A stretch of 64,000 nucleotides of DNA. It comes from Tolypocladium sp. Sup5 PDA-1. Its lineage: Eukaryota > Ascomycota > Sordariomycetes > Hypocreales > Ophiocordycipitaceae. Within the stretch, counting starts at the first letter, position 1, and every line of letters starts with the position of its first letter. A program made the translations under genes and the position numbers. A model generated the notes under the pieces. It searched no databases. It saw only the letters and a program-made list of their open reading frames with translations, and was not told the origin of the DNA. Shown here piece by piece: positions 34,199 through 43,824 of this stretch. The stretch spans positions 1,116,001 to 1,180,000 of the forward strand of contig JPHH03000001.1 in the NCBI GenBank assembly GCA_000750105.3, read 5' to 3'.

Positions 34199-34472
34199 GT
34201 ATATTTATTGAGTTTTACTATTTGCACGCACGCATATCTCTATTTGCACTCGCCGTAGGCCTACCTTTAGTCTCGGATAAAAATTGAATATAGGGAACAC
34301 AGGGAACACAGGGAACACAGGGAACAGAGGGAACAGGGGGAATAGAGAGGGAACAGAGGGATACAGAGGGAGCAGAGGGAACAGAGGGAATAGGAAAAGT
34401 ACTCGGATTCGACCAGCCGGTGAGTGCAAATCTCTATACGTGTGTACAAATAGTCGAGCTCTATTTATATTG
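34199..34472. mobile_element. Foldback (MITE-like) element with internal minisatellite
   Basis: The left arm (34199-34255) and right arm (34417-34472) are imperfect inverted repeats of about 57 nt. The left arm ends TCTCTATTTGCACTCGCCG, while the right arm begins CCGGTGAGTGCAAATCTCTA. Outside that, ACTATTTGCACGCACG on the left faces the reverse complement of CGTGTGTACAAATAGT on the right, and TATTTAT ends both. Between them is a 9-bp tandem array. No ORF for a transposase and no clear target-site duplication. The boundaries are my estimate. Confidence 0.6.
34293..34394 (+). repeat. 9-bp minisatellite GGGAACANA
   Basis: About eleven imperfect units of GGGAACACA / GGGAACAGA with variants (GGGAATAGA, GGGATACAGA), occupying the loop of the foldback element. 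Confidence 0.9.
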
Positions 34473-35525
34473 AAGCGACATGCCTACGAGACCTAGAGAA
34501 CCTGCCACACGTACCTCGTTCGCCCAACACTGATCTCACGCCGCCGACAGGCACTTGGCTGTCCACGGGCCACCGGCCATCGTGTAGTGAAATCGTGCCG
34601 GGAGCGGATGGCAGCGACACTCCTTCCCGACGGCGGGGAACAAAGAGCTCGGAGGACGGCTGCCAGTTCTGACGGCTGGATGTTTTCCATCATACATGCA
34701 GTTTACGCACTCGTCCAGCCCGGCTGATTCTTCATATTCTCTCAGGGTTTCTTTTTGCTGTGCTTTTTTCTTATATTAAGGGGGTTGGAAGCCCTACAGA
34801 CGGAGGTGTGTGGACTCTGTAGGCCGGGGCCAGAGCACATCAACGAGCATTGGGGGACGAATAGGGGAACGAAGGAGGGCAACGCGTGGTTCGGCAAACA
34901 CATGAGGGTGGAGGGAAATGAGATGACGGGCATATTGGCTGCCTTGATGCCAAGAGTTGTAGGGAATGACCACGACTGTGAACCTGAATGAGATGATCCA
35001 GAGAGCTCGAGAAGGGAAGCAAGCTCTCCAGCAGAAGGAACAAACCCCCAGGTCCCAGTACCATCTTAAACTTTGGGGACTCAGACTCAAGACCTTCTTT
35101 GAAGAGGGCTTGCGTTTCACGAGAGCACCTTTCACCTGTTTCTTGATACTTGAGCGATGGGAACTAGCAAGCCACAGTGAGGGCCAGGTTCCGACAGTGG
35201 ACGACTTGGAGTTCTTCTTGTTAACTATGAGCGAAGCAGCGAAGCCCCGCCGTTGGAGGCACTTTGGTTAGACGGGAAACCACATGGGACTGATACAGCT
35301 GGCACCCGTTCACGGAGTGACGGCTGGCCAGTGCCGCACCGGCGGGGGCCGCAGGGGGCCACGCCTGGCCACGCCGGGCCACAATCACAACAACTTCGGC
35401 GGTCAAACGTCACAGCCCTCTCGTCCCACGTAACACGGCTTTCTCACGCACTTTATCATTCAACAGCAATCGAGCATCTTAGTGATTGACTGGCGGATTG
35501 TTTCCATGGCACCACCCTCCTCCCA
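34473..35525. other. Intergenic, no supported gene
   Basis: A 101-codon plus frame at 34966-35271 and overlapping minus frames have no recognisable domain. Around 35330-35385 lies a short GC-rich repetitive patch (GGGCCACGCCTGGCCACGCCGGGCCAC). Confidence 0.4.
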
Positions 35526-35743
35526 TCAGACCTTGCACGTCGCCAGCGGCTTGTCGACCTCCATCACCTTGAGCACCTGTCCATCCGGGACGTTGATCTT
35601 CATCGTCCTGGGGACAGTGGCCTGCGGCATGGCCTGGTCGGCGCCCCAGTCCCAGGGAGAGCAGTACCGAACGCGCTCTGGAAGCTCAGGTCTTGCGAAT
35701 CCGGTCCGAAAGGGTGCTCGGAGGGGGGGTGCTCGGCGCCGCT
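35526..35743 (-). pseudogene. Possible gene fragment (terminal exon remnant)
   Basis: On the minus strand a frame open from about 35743 to a TGA at 35526 reads with protein-like composition: RTGFARPELPERVRYCSPWDWG, then MKINVPDGQVLKVMEVDKP and LATCKV. Codons favour G/C at the third position, like the real genes here. There is no start codon and no clear upstream exon. It may be a relic or the last exon of an unrecognised gene; the family is unknown. Confidence 0.3.
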
Positions 35744-35985
35744 ACGTAACAAGGATCTCGAGGTCCGAGGACTGGCCCGTACCCCCTCGCCTTATTAATA
35801 TGTAGCCGCCGCGCCGGCGTAATATTATTATCCGGGATATAAAAACACCAGGGGTTTGAAGATCTGCTCCTCTTCCAGGCGCAGACAAGACCCTCCTGGA
35901 CGTTACGTCTCGTGATTGCCCTCCTATCGGTGCATCCCGACGTGCCAGCTGTAGGCGGTGCTGGCGGTGGACTGAAGAATCTAAA

Positions 35986-36195
35986 GCGCCGCTGACGGTC
36001 ACGCTGGTCCCGTGCATCGAGCTCATCGCCATCATCTGAAGTGCTGCTGCTGGTCACGCTGCTCCCGTGCGTCGGGCTCATCGCCATCGTCCACTGCGCC
36101 GCTGCCGGTCACACTGCTCTCGCGCATCGAGCTCATCGTACGCCGCTGCCGGTCATGCTGCTCTCGTGCGTCGAGCTCATCGCCATTATCTGAAG
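35986..36195 (+). repeat. 55-bp tandem repeat, four copies
   Basis: Units begin at 35986, 36041, 36096 and about 36140, with consensus GCGCCGCTGCCGGTCACGCTGCTC then CGTGCGTCGAGCTCATCGCC. The third unit lacks 11 bp at its end. On the minus strand part of it reads as SDDGDELDAREQRDRQRR, which may be chance or the trace of a repetitive protein. Confidence 0.85.
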
Positions 36196-37103
36196 CGCAC
36201 CTGTCCAGGCCCCGCAGAAGCCCAAAGTACGCAGCCTGCTGTCCAGAGTTGCCTGAAAGGGATCAATGGTCTATATGAAAGAAGGAACCTAGCCGTGGGT
36301 AGAAGGCAAAGGCATCGTCCGTTGCACGGCTCACGAAGCAAGATGCGGCCTGTCCTTTTTAAGTATTTATCGTGGTGGAGCAGCATTCAAGAACGTTGTA
36401 CAGCTGACCACCTGGGCCCATATCGATGCGATTGCTGTTTGGGAAGACGGGTGCCTGGTGCCGTTAGCCTGGGAGACTGCATGATCGTGGTGGTAGGGGC
36501 GCATCGCTTGCCGGATGACGATAGCCAGGAGCCCACCGCCATCACCACATCTGGTGGCCGTTTCTGCGGGACACGATGGTTTCCTCCTGCCGTCATGCAC
36601 AGGCAGCGATATGGTCTCATGCTTCGTGCTAACCCCTCCAACACCAACACGGCTCATCTACCCAACATCCCCTCCGCCCCATGCAACTCCATCCATTGTG
36701 ACACACGAGAAGAATATGCGTCTCTGCGTTGGCTTCCCAGCCTTGCGGCTGAAGTGCAAGGCACCAGCGCACCAATCGATGAAATGAATCCATCGACCAG
36801 CCTTCCCAGTGCGAAGCACCAGCGTACCAACCAACGAAGTGCATTCGTTGGCTAGCCTTCCTGTCTCCGAAGAGCCAGCTATTGAGGCCAGGAAACCCCA
36901 GCTGCCCATCCAAAAGGACGAGGCAGCCACGATGACGAAAGGTTCACCGTGTGCCTCGAGAAGCTTACTGCTCCAGAGGCCCTGCAATTGAGTCCCGAGA
37001 CTCTCTACCTCGGAAGCCACTCTTTTCGAGAATTCGAACGGCAGGGTGAGGTGTGTCAGAGGGGAAGGGAAACCCCGGCCGACCGGACTGGTACGGCAAA
37101 CCT
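36196..37103. other. Intergenic with short degenerate repeats
   Basis: No supported gene. At 36725-36860 there are two to three imperfect copies of a segment CGTTGGCTTCCCAGCC...AAGCACCAGCG-ACCAA-CGA. A plus frame to 36855 covers it but shows no domain. Confidence 0.4.
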
Positions 37104-38762
37104 CTAGGGAACTTTGGTTTCGTCGTAGAAGGTGACCCACGGCAGCAAACCATTGGCGAGCAGCGTTGAGTTGAGCTTCTGGCCGTCCTCTCTTACGTCA
37201 GGATTTTCCTGCAAGCGTTTAAGCTTGTCAAGTCGAGTGATTGCATCCGCGACCTGTGGTGACCTGTTATGGTCGTTCCGATGCGCCAGGGCGTATCGAG
37301 CCTGCTGCGTATCTATAAGCGCAGCATACTTGGCCATGAGAGAGGCCCTCTTTGTTGCGTTGCCTCCTCGCTGTCCAAATATGTCTTCTTCTTGACAGTT
37401 AGCGACATTTTGCGAGGCGGCGAGGCAGGGGCAGGGGCAGGCTCGTCGGCCTTGCGTTTGGCGGTATTTATTTTCCTCGTCTCCGCGGCCTTGTCATTGA
37501 AGTGGCTCGAGATGGCGAACGACGGAGCCCAGCCCTTGTCTTGATACTCACGGAGCTTGTCTACGAGTTCAGGCTGTTTCTCGATCAAGCGCGGGAAAAG
37601 CTCCTGGATCTCTCCGATGGAGAAAGTGGTGCCGCTGTCGCGCTCCACTTTGCGAACATCTTGGCTCAGGATGTGATCCTTCAAATGGCCAACATTGGCC
37701 ATCAGGGCGTCCTTGTCCTTTGATCGGTGGTTCTGGCTCTTCCACGTGAAGTATTGCGTGTTGATAACCGGCACGCCGGCGAACGCGCAAGCGGCATTGT
37801 AGATGAGGTCCCAGAGAGCGCCGCGAGACCTACTGGTATTGCTCCAGACGTACTGGCCATGGAGTGACCGTAGGATGACTTGTTCGACGTTGCCATCTGA
37901 ACCTAAAGCGACGGCAAATTTTGGGGCTCCTTCGAACATCTGTTGGCTGACTGTGAGTTGTAGGTACTTGACCGTCAAGCTTCTCTTGTGGGCGACGTCG
38001 ACCATGTCGGCGAAGGTATGTTCTCCCATAGTGACGATAATGCGGTCGTTGGCCGTCACCCTACCGATAAATTCGACACATACGTCGCGAATCTTGTCCC
38101 AATTCTCGAAGTGTTGCTCCCACGTAGGACCTCTGCCATGGTCGTTGGAGCCGTCATACTTGATTCGGATAGGGATCAAGTTTATTGTCTTGACGTCCCC
38201 CGGCAGTCCAATTTTTAACTGTCAAGTTGTCAGTGCGTGTCAAGAAGGCATGATTGGAGGACCTCACATTTTGGACGCGCAAAGTGTTGCTTCCGGGGTC
38301 TATGACATGCGAGTACTCCGTGTTCTCGGAGGCGAATGTCGGGTAATGCCACACGATCGTGGCTCTGGAGTTGACTGGGCCAGAGGGTGCAGCCAGTTCC
38401 GGGATGTTGATATGGCCACTGCTAGCTGCCTGAATCTCCGAGCAAAACGTGCCCCAGGCCTGGCTCATTATGCGGCAGTGTGTGTCCCAGCTGTGTCTCT
38501 CCTTGCCGACGATGGAGTCGATGGGGACCAGGCTGTCATCCGGGTGGATGCTGAGGTTATCAAGGAACTCGACGAGTTTCGACTTGAGCGTACTCTCCGG
38601 TATCAGAGAGAGGAAAAGCTTTCCGTACGTCGACTCCGAAGTGTCGACTTGTAGGTGCTTCGCCGTGGCTCGGACGGACTCTTGTAACGGGGACTGGACG
38701 TCACCGGGACCTGGAGTCACATCAGCAGCACCAGCGTCGTTCTCGACGGGGTCGGGGGACAC
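37104..38762 (-). CDS. Orphan protein, 5' end unresolved, frameshifted near its C-terminus
   Basis: Exon 1 (at least 38268-38762) and exon 2 (37104-38218) are joined by a 49-nt GTGAGG/CAG intron. The frame is open beyond 38762 with no ATG before a stop near 38860, so a first exon is missing from my model. The encoded part, about 520 aa, includes TVKYLQLTVSQQMFEGAPK, YVWSNTSRSRGALWDLIYNA and a basic, Pro/Ala-rich NTAKRKADEPAPAPASPPRK. No domain recognised. At 37354-37363 the sequence GTTGC is duplicated. This shifts the frame: the upstream frame stops at 37313, while the downstream frame continues with MAKYAALIDTQQARYALAH to 37104. It is either a recent pseudogene or a protein with an altered tail. 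Confidence 0.6.
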
Positions 38763-38967
38763 TGAGCTTGGTTCTTCGAGGTCAATGACCTCGGAAACAG
38801 CTTGAGGGGCATGCCCCTTAGCTGTGTTTGGCCCCTGAGGCGGTTCCTCACCAACAGGGGCATGTCATTACCGGGAACAGGTAGGTCGTTGACTCATGGG
38901 AAGGCAGATTGGACGAAACAGCAACATCATTTTTTCATAAAAAATGATCCAAAAAAAATGAACAGAC

Positions 38968-39824
38968 TCAGGCCAACACCATGTTGTGGTCCTGCTCCTC
39001 CTCCTTCACCACCTCCTCTACCCTTCCCCCCTCCTCCCTCCTCTCCTTCTTGTTGGGCTTTGGGGCCCTACGGCCCCGGTTCTTGCGGCCACGGCCGCGC
39101 GGTGCTGTGGCGTTGTTCTAGACAAATGACGCTATTAGCTATTGAGTATATAGCCGGTAGTATAGAAGACTTACGCCAACAACCACGGTCCCAATATGGG
39201 AAAAATTGTAAATATTTCCCGCAGCTATATAATGTTAATATATATAGGCATATTGACGTCCGGGGTCAACTTACGGCGGGAGAAACAATCTTGGGCCGCG
39301 TGGCCCCACTTCTTGCAGTGGCCGCACTGCACCCGCTTGCCCTTCTTGCCCTTCTTCTTCTTCTTGCCGCCAATGGCGGCAGCGGCGGCGGGAGCCGGGT
39401 CGGGGCCGGGGGCGAGGGCGGCGGCGGCGGCGGGAGCGGCGACGGCGGCACCGGCACCGGCAGCAGCAGCGGCACCGGCAACTAACGTCCCACGGGCCGG
39501 GGTGGCGGGAGCAGCGGGCCGGCACGCCCGTCCGGCAGTGGCAGCGGCATCCGGGGCATTCTGGGTCTCTTGGTAAGCACATAGCATGAAGCATGACGCG
39601 AGCAAGCAAGGAGACTGTACCATGGTGGGCGGCGGTGGTGGCGGTGGCGGGCGGGGGCTGCGGTAGAAGATTCTATAGTTTGGTTAATAGATATCCATAC
39701 GCTGGCCGTCGGATGGATGGAGCGTACGTTTATGTATTGAGTCTAAAGAAGGTGTTAGTAAACAATGCTTAAGCGGTGTCGATGTAAAGATGGAGGTGTA
39801 CTTACGGTATGGTTTGGAGTTAGA
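38968..39824 (-). CDS. Multi-intron CCHC zinc-knuckle protein
   Basis: Exons read on the minus strand are about 39806-39824 (5' end unresolved), 39701-39742, 39621-39657, 39275-39568, 39175-39224 and 38968-39117. All phases close, and one intron has a perfect TACTAAC branch point. The product, about 195 aa as seen, has an Ala/Pro-rich centre, a basic GGKKKKKGKKGKRVQ stretch and a CX2CX4HX4C knuckle (CGHCKKWGHAAQDC), then a basic tail (APRGRGRKNRGRRAPKPNKK) and an acidic end (EEVVKEEQDHN). Zinc knuckles bind single-stranded nucleic acid and are found in retrotransposon Gag and in cellular RNA-binding proteins. The many small introns argue against a plain Gag relic. Start codon not found. Confidence 0.5.
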
Positions 39825-42589
39825 CTGTCAATATAAAAGTCATGTCAGCAACTCTGGAACTTCTAGAACATTTTGCAACAAGAGAGAGCGCAGCCAAGAC
39901 AAGATTGGGAGTCAGGGAGAAGACGGAAGACGGAAGACGGAAGACGAAACACGATAAGACAGAGGGAGACGACGCAAGGTGAAAGAGGGGGCGAGGAAAA
40001 GTGGTGCAGCTGAGAAGGTGAAATTCGGGCAAAGTGACGACAACGCAGCGTGAAGCTCGACTGGAGCTCGATTTGCTCGACTCGAGCCCGATTGGGGGCA
40101 AGCACTGCAGTCCGGGCTCGACACCCTCACATGCCGAGACGAAGCAAGAGCCGGCGGCTACCCCGTGGGGAAGTGTAGTCTAGAAGGAGGACGCAGGTGC
40201 AATGGAGATCTGGCTCCCAGAGGAAGCGGCGACGAGGCCACGAGTGCGACAGAGAAAGCGACAGCAAGGAAACATGGCGACACGTACACGAGACGACGGA
40301 GGCTGAAGAAAAAAAGAGAAGAGAAGCCTGTGGGCGAGGAGGCGGGCAAGACTTTTCACCACCAGGCAGCCGATGGGTCGTCGAGGAAGCAGCGCTCCTT
40401 CCACTTGCCGGTCGTAACGCAGGCGCGCTGAGGAAGGAGCGGAGAGCGGACGTGCGCCGCCTGTCCCCGCGATCGAACGGGCAATTTGGTGAGACGACGA
40501 GGAAAGCCAAGAAAAAGGACAGCAAAAACAAAGACTGAGACGAATATAAAGAATCGGCTGGACTGGGCGAGTGCATGATGACTGTCCAGTGCTCTTTGGC
40601 CGTGAGTCGTGGGTGCTCTCGGACTCTTCAGGAGCCCAGTGGCCTCTGTGAACCATGGTTCGTGGCCTCCACCCGAATGAATTCAACTACGTGGCAAAAG
40701 ATTGTACATGCATAAATTCGGATGTTCTTTGAAAGATTCTAGTTCCCAACGAGGTTCTGGCGGAATCCTCTAGAACCAATCAATCAGCGATCGAGCTGAT
40801 CGCTTCCTTCTGCCCATCTTGTCGGGGCTGAGACGTATCGTGGGCTCCGTCAAGCCAAGTGACATGGCGGTATCACCACACCTGCTCTCTTGGTGGACAA
40901 TAGGAATGCGGTGGGAAACATCCAGCCTCGGGGCCTGCAGATCTGGCTTCCCGCTCGGAACGTGATATGGCAACATGGCATCAAAGCACGGAGTAGGTAA
41001 TTGAAACGGGAACTGCGTTGTGTTATCGCGAGAGCGCTGTGTCTCTGGCGGAAAGCACATGTAAAAGACGATTTCTGGTTCTTAATCATCGCCAGTACAG
41101 GGCGTCGCTGTGGTCAAGTGGTGGCTATAAACTTATAATACTTCGACCGCACCGATCTCAAGTCGTCAGTGGTTATAGACTGGTGACTAGACGGCAGAAT
41201 AGGCAGTGGATTTTAACGGGGAACAGTTCTAATGGCATTGGCAGTATTGGTTTTAGCGGTGACCAGAACTCGATGCAAAACTATCAGTCTTGCCGCCATT
41301 GCGGACCCGCGCACAGATTCACCTCGCGGCGTGGTTCCTACCCATTGTCAACGAGCTGCGTAAGAGTATGTCGACGGGGCAGTGTCCAAGCGTCTGATCA
41401 GCGACGTCGATGTATTTCTCCATCGGTTTATGCAGGTTTTGGTGCGGTGAGGCGGCATGCACCAATACCCAAAACTTGTATCCACCAGAAGCTGATATCG
41501 CGATACAGAAACCCAGCCTCAATTTGCACAGATTTGGTCCAAATTTCTCACGTACGTTTGCTTCTTGCGCATTGCTGGTGTCGAGATAAAAATACGATGT
41601 TTAGGCCCGGCGTATTCCAGCAACTCGATCCGGCCACGTTTTGTCGCGCCGCAGACAGTTTGAACACACCGCACCTCTCGCCACCAAAAACCCGACTCGA
41701 GAAGCCATCACGAAGCTTCACCGTCATTGTCTCTCCAAAGTACACCCAACAGAGGGCCAAGTACCGCCAAAACGCCACTGCAAAATCTGACTGCCAGCTG
41801 ACCTGATGGCGTCTTCGCTCTACAACCACGTGGAAGCCGATCGAGATTCACGGCGTCGACGCTGGATAACTTTGCCGCAACCGTCGGGCCTGAAGACGAC
41901 GCGTGGACACGGGTGCAAGAGAGATTTAAAAAAAAACCGGGACTGCATTTTCTGCTTGCGATTGCGATGGCACTGGTGACAATAAAATGATGGTGTATGT
42001 CAAAATGATTTTAGACAGGACACGATCATGCCGCAAGATCACGGTTGCAAGGCCAACACCATTATCTGCAGAGCAAAGTCTGACAGCGCTGTGATCATCA
42101 TCAATGACAGTGACCATCACCAGGGCGTGCCAATTTCAGCGTGCGAAAAATGCTTACAGCATGGTCACTGTCACCAGCGCACACAGTGGTTCTCATAAAC
42201 ATGGCAGTCACAAAGCCAATCCTCATAACCAAAAGACCTACACCAGGAAGCCAGGAACCATCACAACACTTTAATTGTCATCTACGCGCCCGATGTCTTG
42301 GGCATGTGGCGCTAACAAACGGCATACGCCTCGCGCGCAGAACACGGTCTGCACGTTGTCTTTCTTCTAACAGGGCCAACTCATTCACCACCATCATGGC
42401 CTACATAACCATCACCCAGCCCTTCACAGGAGACCACCAGTGCCCACGAAGGTTAACAAAAGGTACGGAGTACGTAGACGCATGTCCAGACTGCAGAGAC
42501 TACAGCCAAGCCCTACCGGTCCGCACCATGTGGCCAACACCCGCCCCCACGTACGGAAGTGCATTGTTTGAATAGTTGTGTGCATACTT
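39825..42589. other. Gene-poor 2.8-kb region
   Basis: No supported gene. Features seen are a short GACGGAA microrepeat near 39925-39950, purine-rich plus strand at 40160-40540 with open frames on both strands, the diverged repeat at 41190-41360, and a TGATCATCATCAATGACAGTGACCATCACC simple-sequence patch near 42091. A TACGGAGTAC motif occurs at 42463. Confidence 0.4.
41190..41360 (+). repeat. Diverged dispersed repeat, related to 33505-33690
   Basis: Contains GACTAGACGGCAGAATAGG, GCAGTGGATTTTAACGGGG, GGCATTGGCAG, CCAGAACTC and CACCTCGCGGCGTGGTTCCTACCC in the same order as the copy at 33505. It is a low-identity match by eye. Confidence 0.45.
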
Positions 42590-42774
42590 GTACGAGTACT
42601 TCGTAGAAGCTGCTGGTAAATATCTATCAATCGAGGTGTTGAGGCCAATAAAATAAATTCTCTTCGTCCGTTGGTCGAGGGGGTCGCGTAAGAAATGACG
42701 GCTAACCGCAATCTCAGTCGGCAAAAAAGATATCGACGCCGACCCGATTCGAACGGATGCCTCCGAAGAGATGC
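42590..42774 (-). repeat. tRNA-Ser-derived repeat, copy 2
   Basis: On the minus strand it starts with a variable arm CTC-TTCG-GAG, T-arm ATCCG-TTCGAAT-CGGGT and acceptor strand CGGCGTC. Next comes CGATATCTTTTTT, which matches the trailer of the intact tRNA-Ser gene 110 bp away, then a body shared with copy 1 that ends in GCAGCTTCTACGAAGTACTCGTAC. The upstream tRNA half is lost. Confidence 0.75.
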
Positions 42775-42874
42775 GAGACGTCAAAAGAAGACGAGAAAGA
42801 ACGATGAAGTCTAGAAAAAAAAATGCCTCAAAAAAAGAAATCAGGCTTGTGGACTCAAATTGAGTATCAACACC

Positions 42875-42879
42875 AAAAA
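42875..42879 (-). terminator. RNA polymerase III terminator
   Basis: A run of five T on the minus strand, five bases after the 3' end of the tRNA-Ser gene. Confidence 0.8.
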
Positions 42880-42884
42880 GATAT

Positions 42885-42973
42885 CGACAACGACAGGATT
42901 CGAACCTGTGCGACCGAAGTCATAGCATAACATCCGTTCGAGTGCTACCCATTAACCACTCTGGCACGTTGCC
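42885..42973 (-). tRNA. tRNA-Ser(CGA) with an 8-nt intron
   Basis: The minus strand folds as a class II tRNA. Acceptor GGCAACG pairs with CGTTGTC (one G-U), D-arm CCA/TGG encloses GAGTGGTTAA, the anticodon stem is TAGCA/TGCTA, the long variable arm is GAC-TTCG-GTC, and the T-arm is ACAGG-TTCGAAT-CCTGT, with discriminator G. The loop holds anticodon CGA (42938-42940). It is too long unless an 8-nt intron (42929-42936, CGGATGTT) after base 37 is removed, which leaves the loop CTCGAAA. A T5 terminator follows. Serine identity rests on the anticodon, the long variable arm and G73. Confidence 0.92.
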
Positions 42974-43824
42974 TTGTTTTATGGATAGCTTGCTCTTTAT
43001 TTGACTATATAAGGCTTGGTTGCTGCGGCTATGAGACTTGGTTGGGGCGGGTGGGGAGATTCGTGGTGAATGTGAACCAATACAAATTCCTTCAGACCCA
43101 CTCTCGGCCCTGGCCGCAGTCATCATGGCCCGTTTAAGGCAAGGCCGCTCTCTTACTACCACTTCGATTGACCACGTCTTGGGCATGCCCGTCTGTTGCG
43201 CGAGAGGAGTACCGTTGTCAGTCACCCTGGAACACTCAGTACTTAGTGCCGCTTATAGTCCATGAATTCTGCACTCGGACACTCTGCCACGGCGCCTCTA
43301 TTATGGAGAGATGAATTGTTTATTGGTGGATGTAAGGCTTTGGTTGTGCGGGCGGGGATGTTGGATTTTGGGCCGGCGTACTCCGTGTCATCGGGTCATC
43401 GGTGGGTCTCGATTGGCTGGGAGTGGGAACATCCCAGCAAGCTGGTCACGGGCCCCACTTCTCCCCGGTGACCTAGAGATACACGTCGCATAACGCCTAG
43501 CGTCGGCAAATGCGATGTAGCAATTTGTAGTGGCCCGAGGGACTTCCATCATAGCGGGATTTCTTAGTAAATCAAAGTACCGCCGAGCACGGCGTCTCAG
43601 TAGAGATCCCTGTAAGAAACGGCTTGCTTCTGTACGGACAACAGAGTACGGAGCACCTTGTCTCCTCCGTAAGGAGTGGGCTCATTTGGCACCCGTATCA
43701 ACGTCACAGGTCTTGCATTTTGTATGCGAGCTCCAGCTTTGCAACACCTCATTTGAACATCTACTCGCACTATTCATATGTACTCGGCCTCGTGCCATGG
43801 ACCGACACTTACACTACACCCCGC
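42974..43824. other. Intergenic between tRNA and permease
   Basis: Nothing coding is supported. Partial TACGGAGTA-type motifs lie at 43378 and 43645. It is the 3' flank of the permease gene. Confidence 0.45.

Noticed and set aside
40127..40686. Frames on both strands in a purine-rich stretch
   Set aside because: Low-complexity composition explains the lack of stops on one strand. There is no protein-like pattern.
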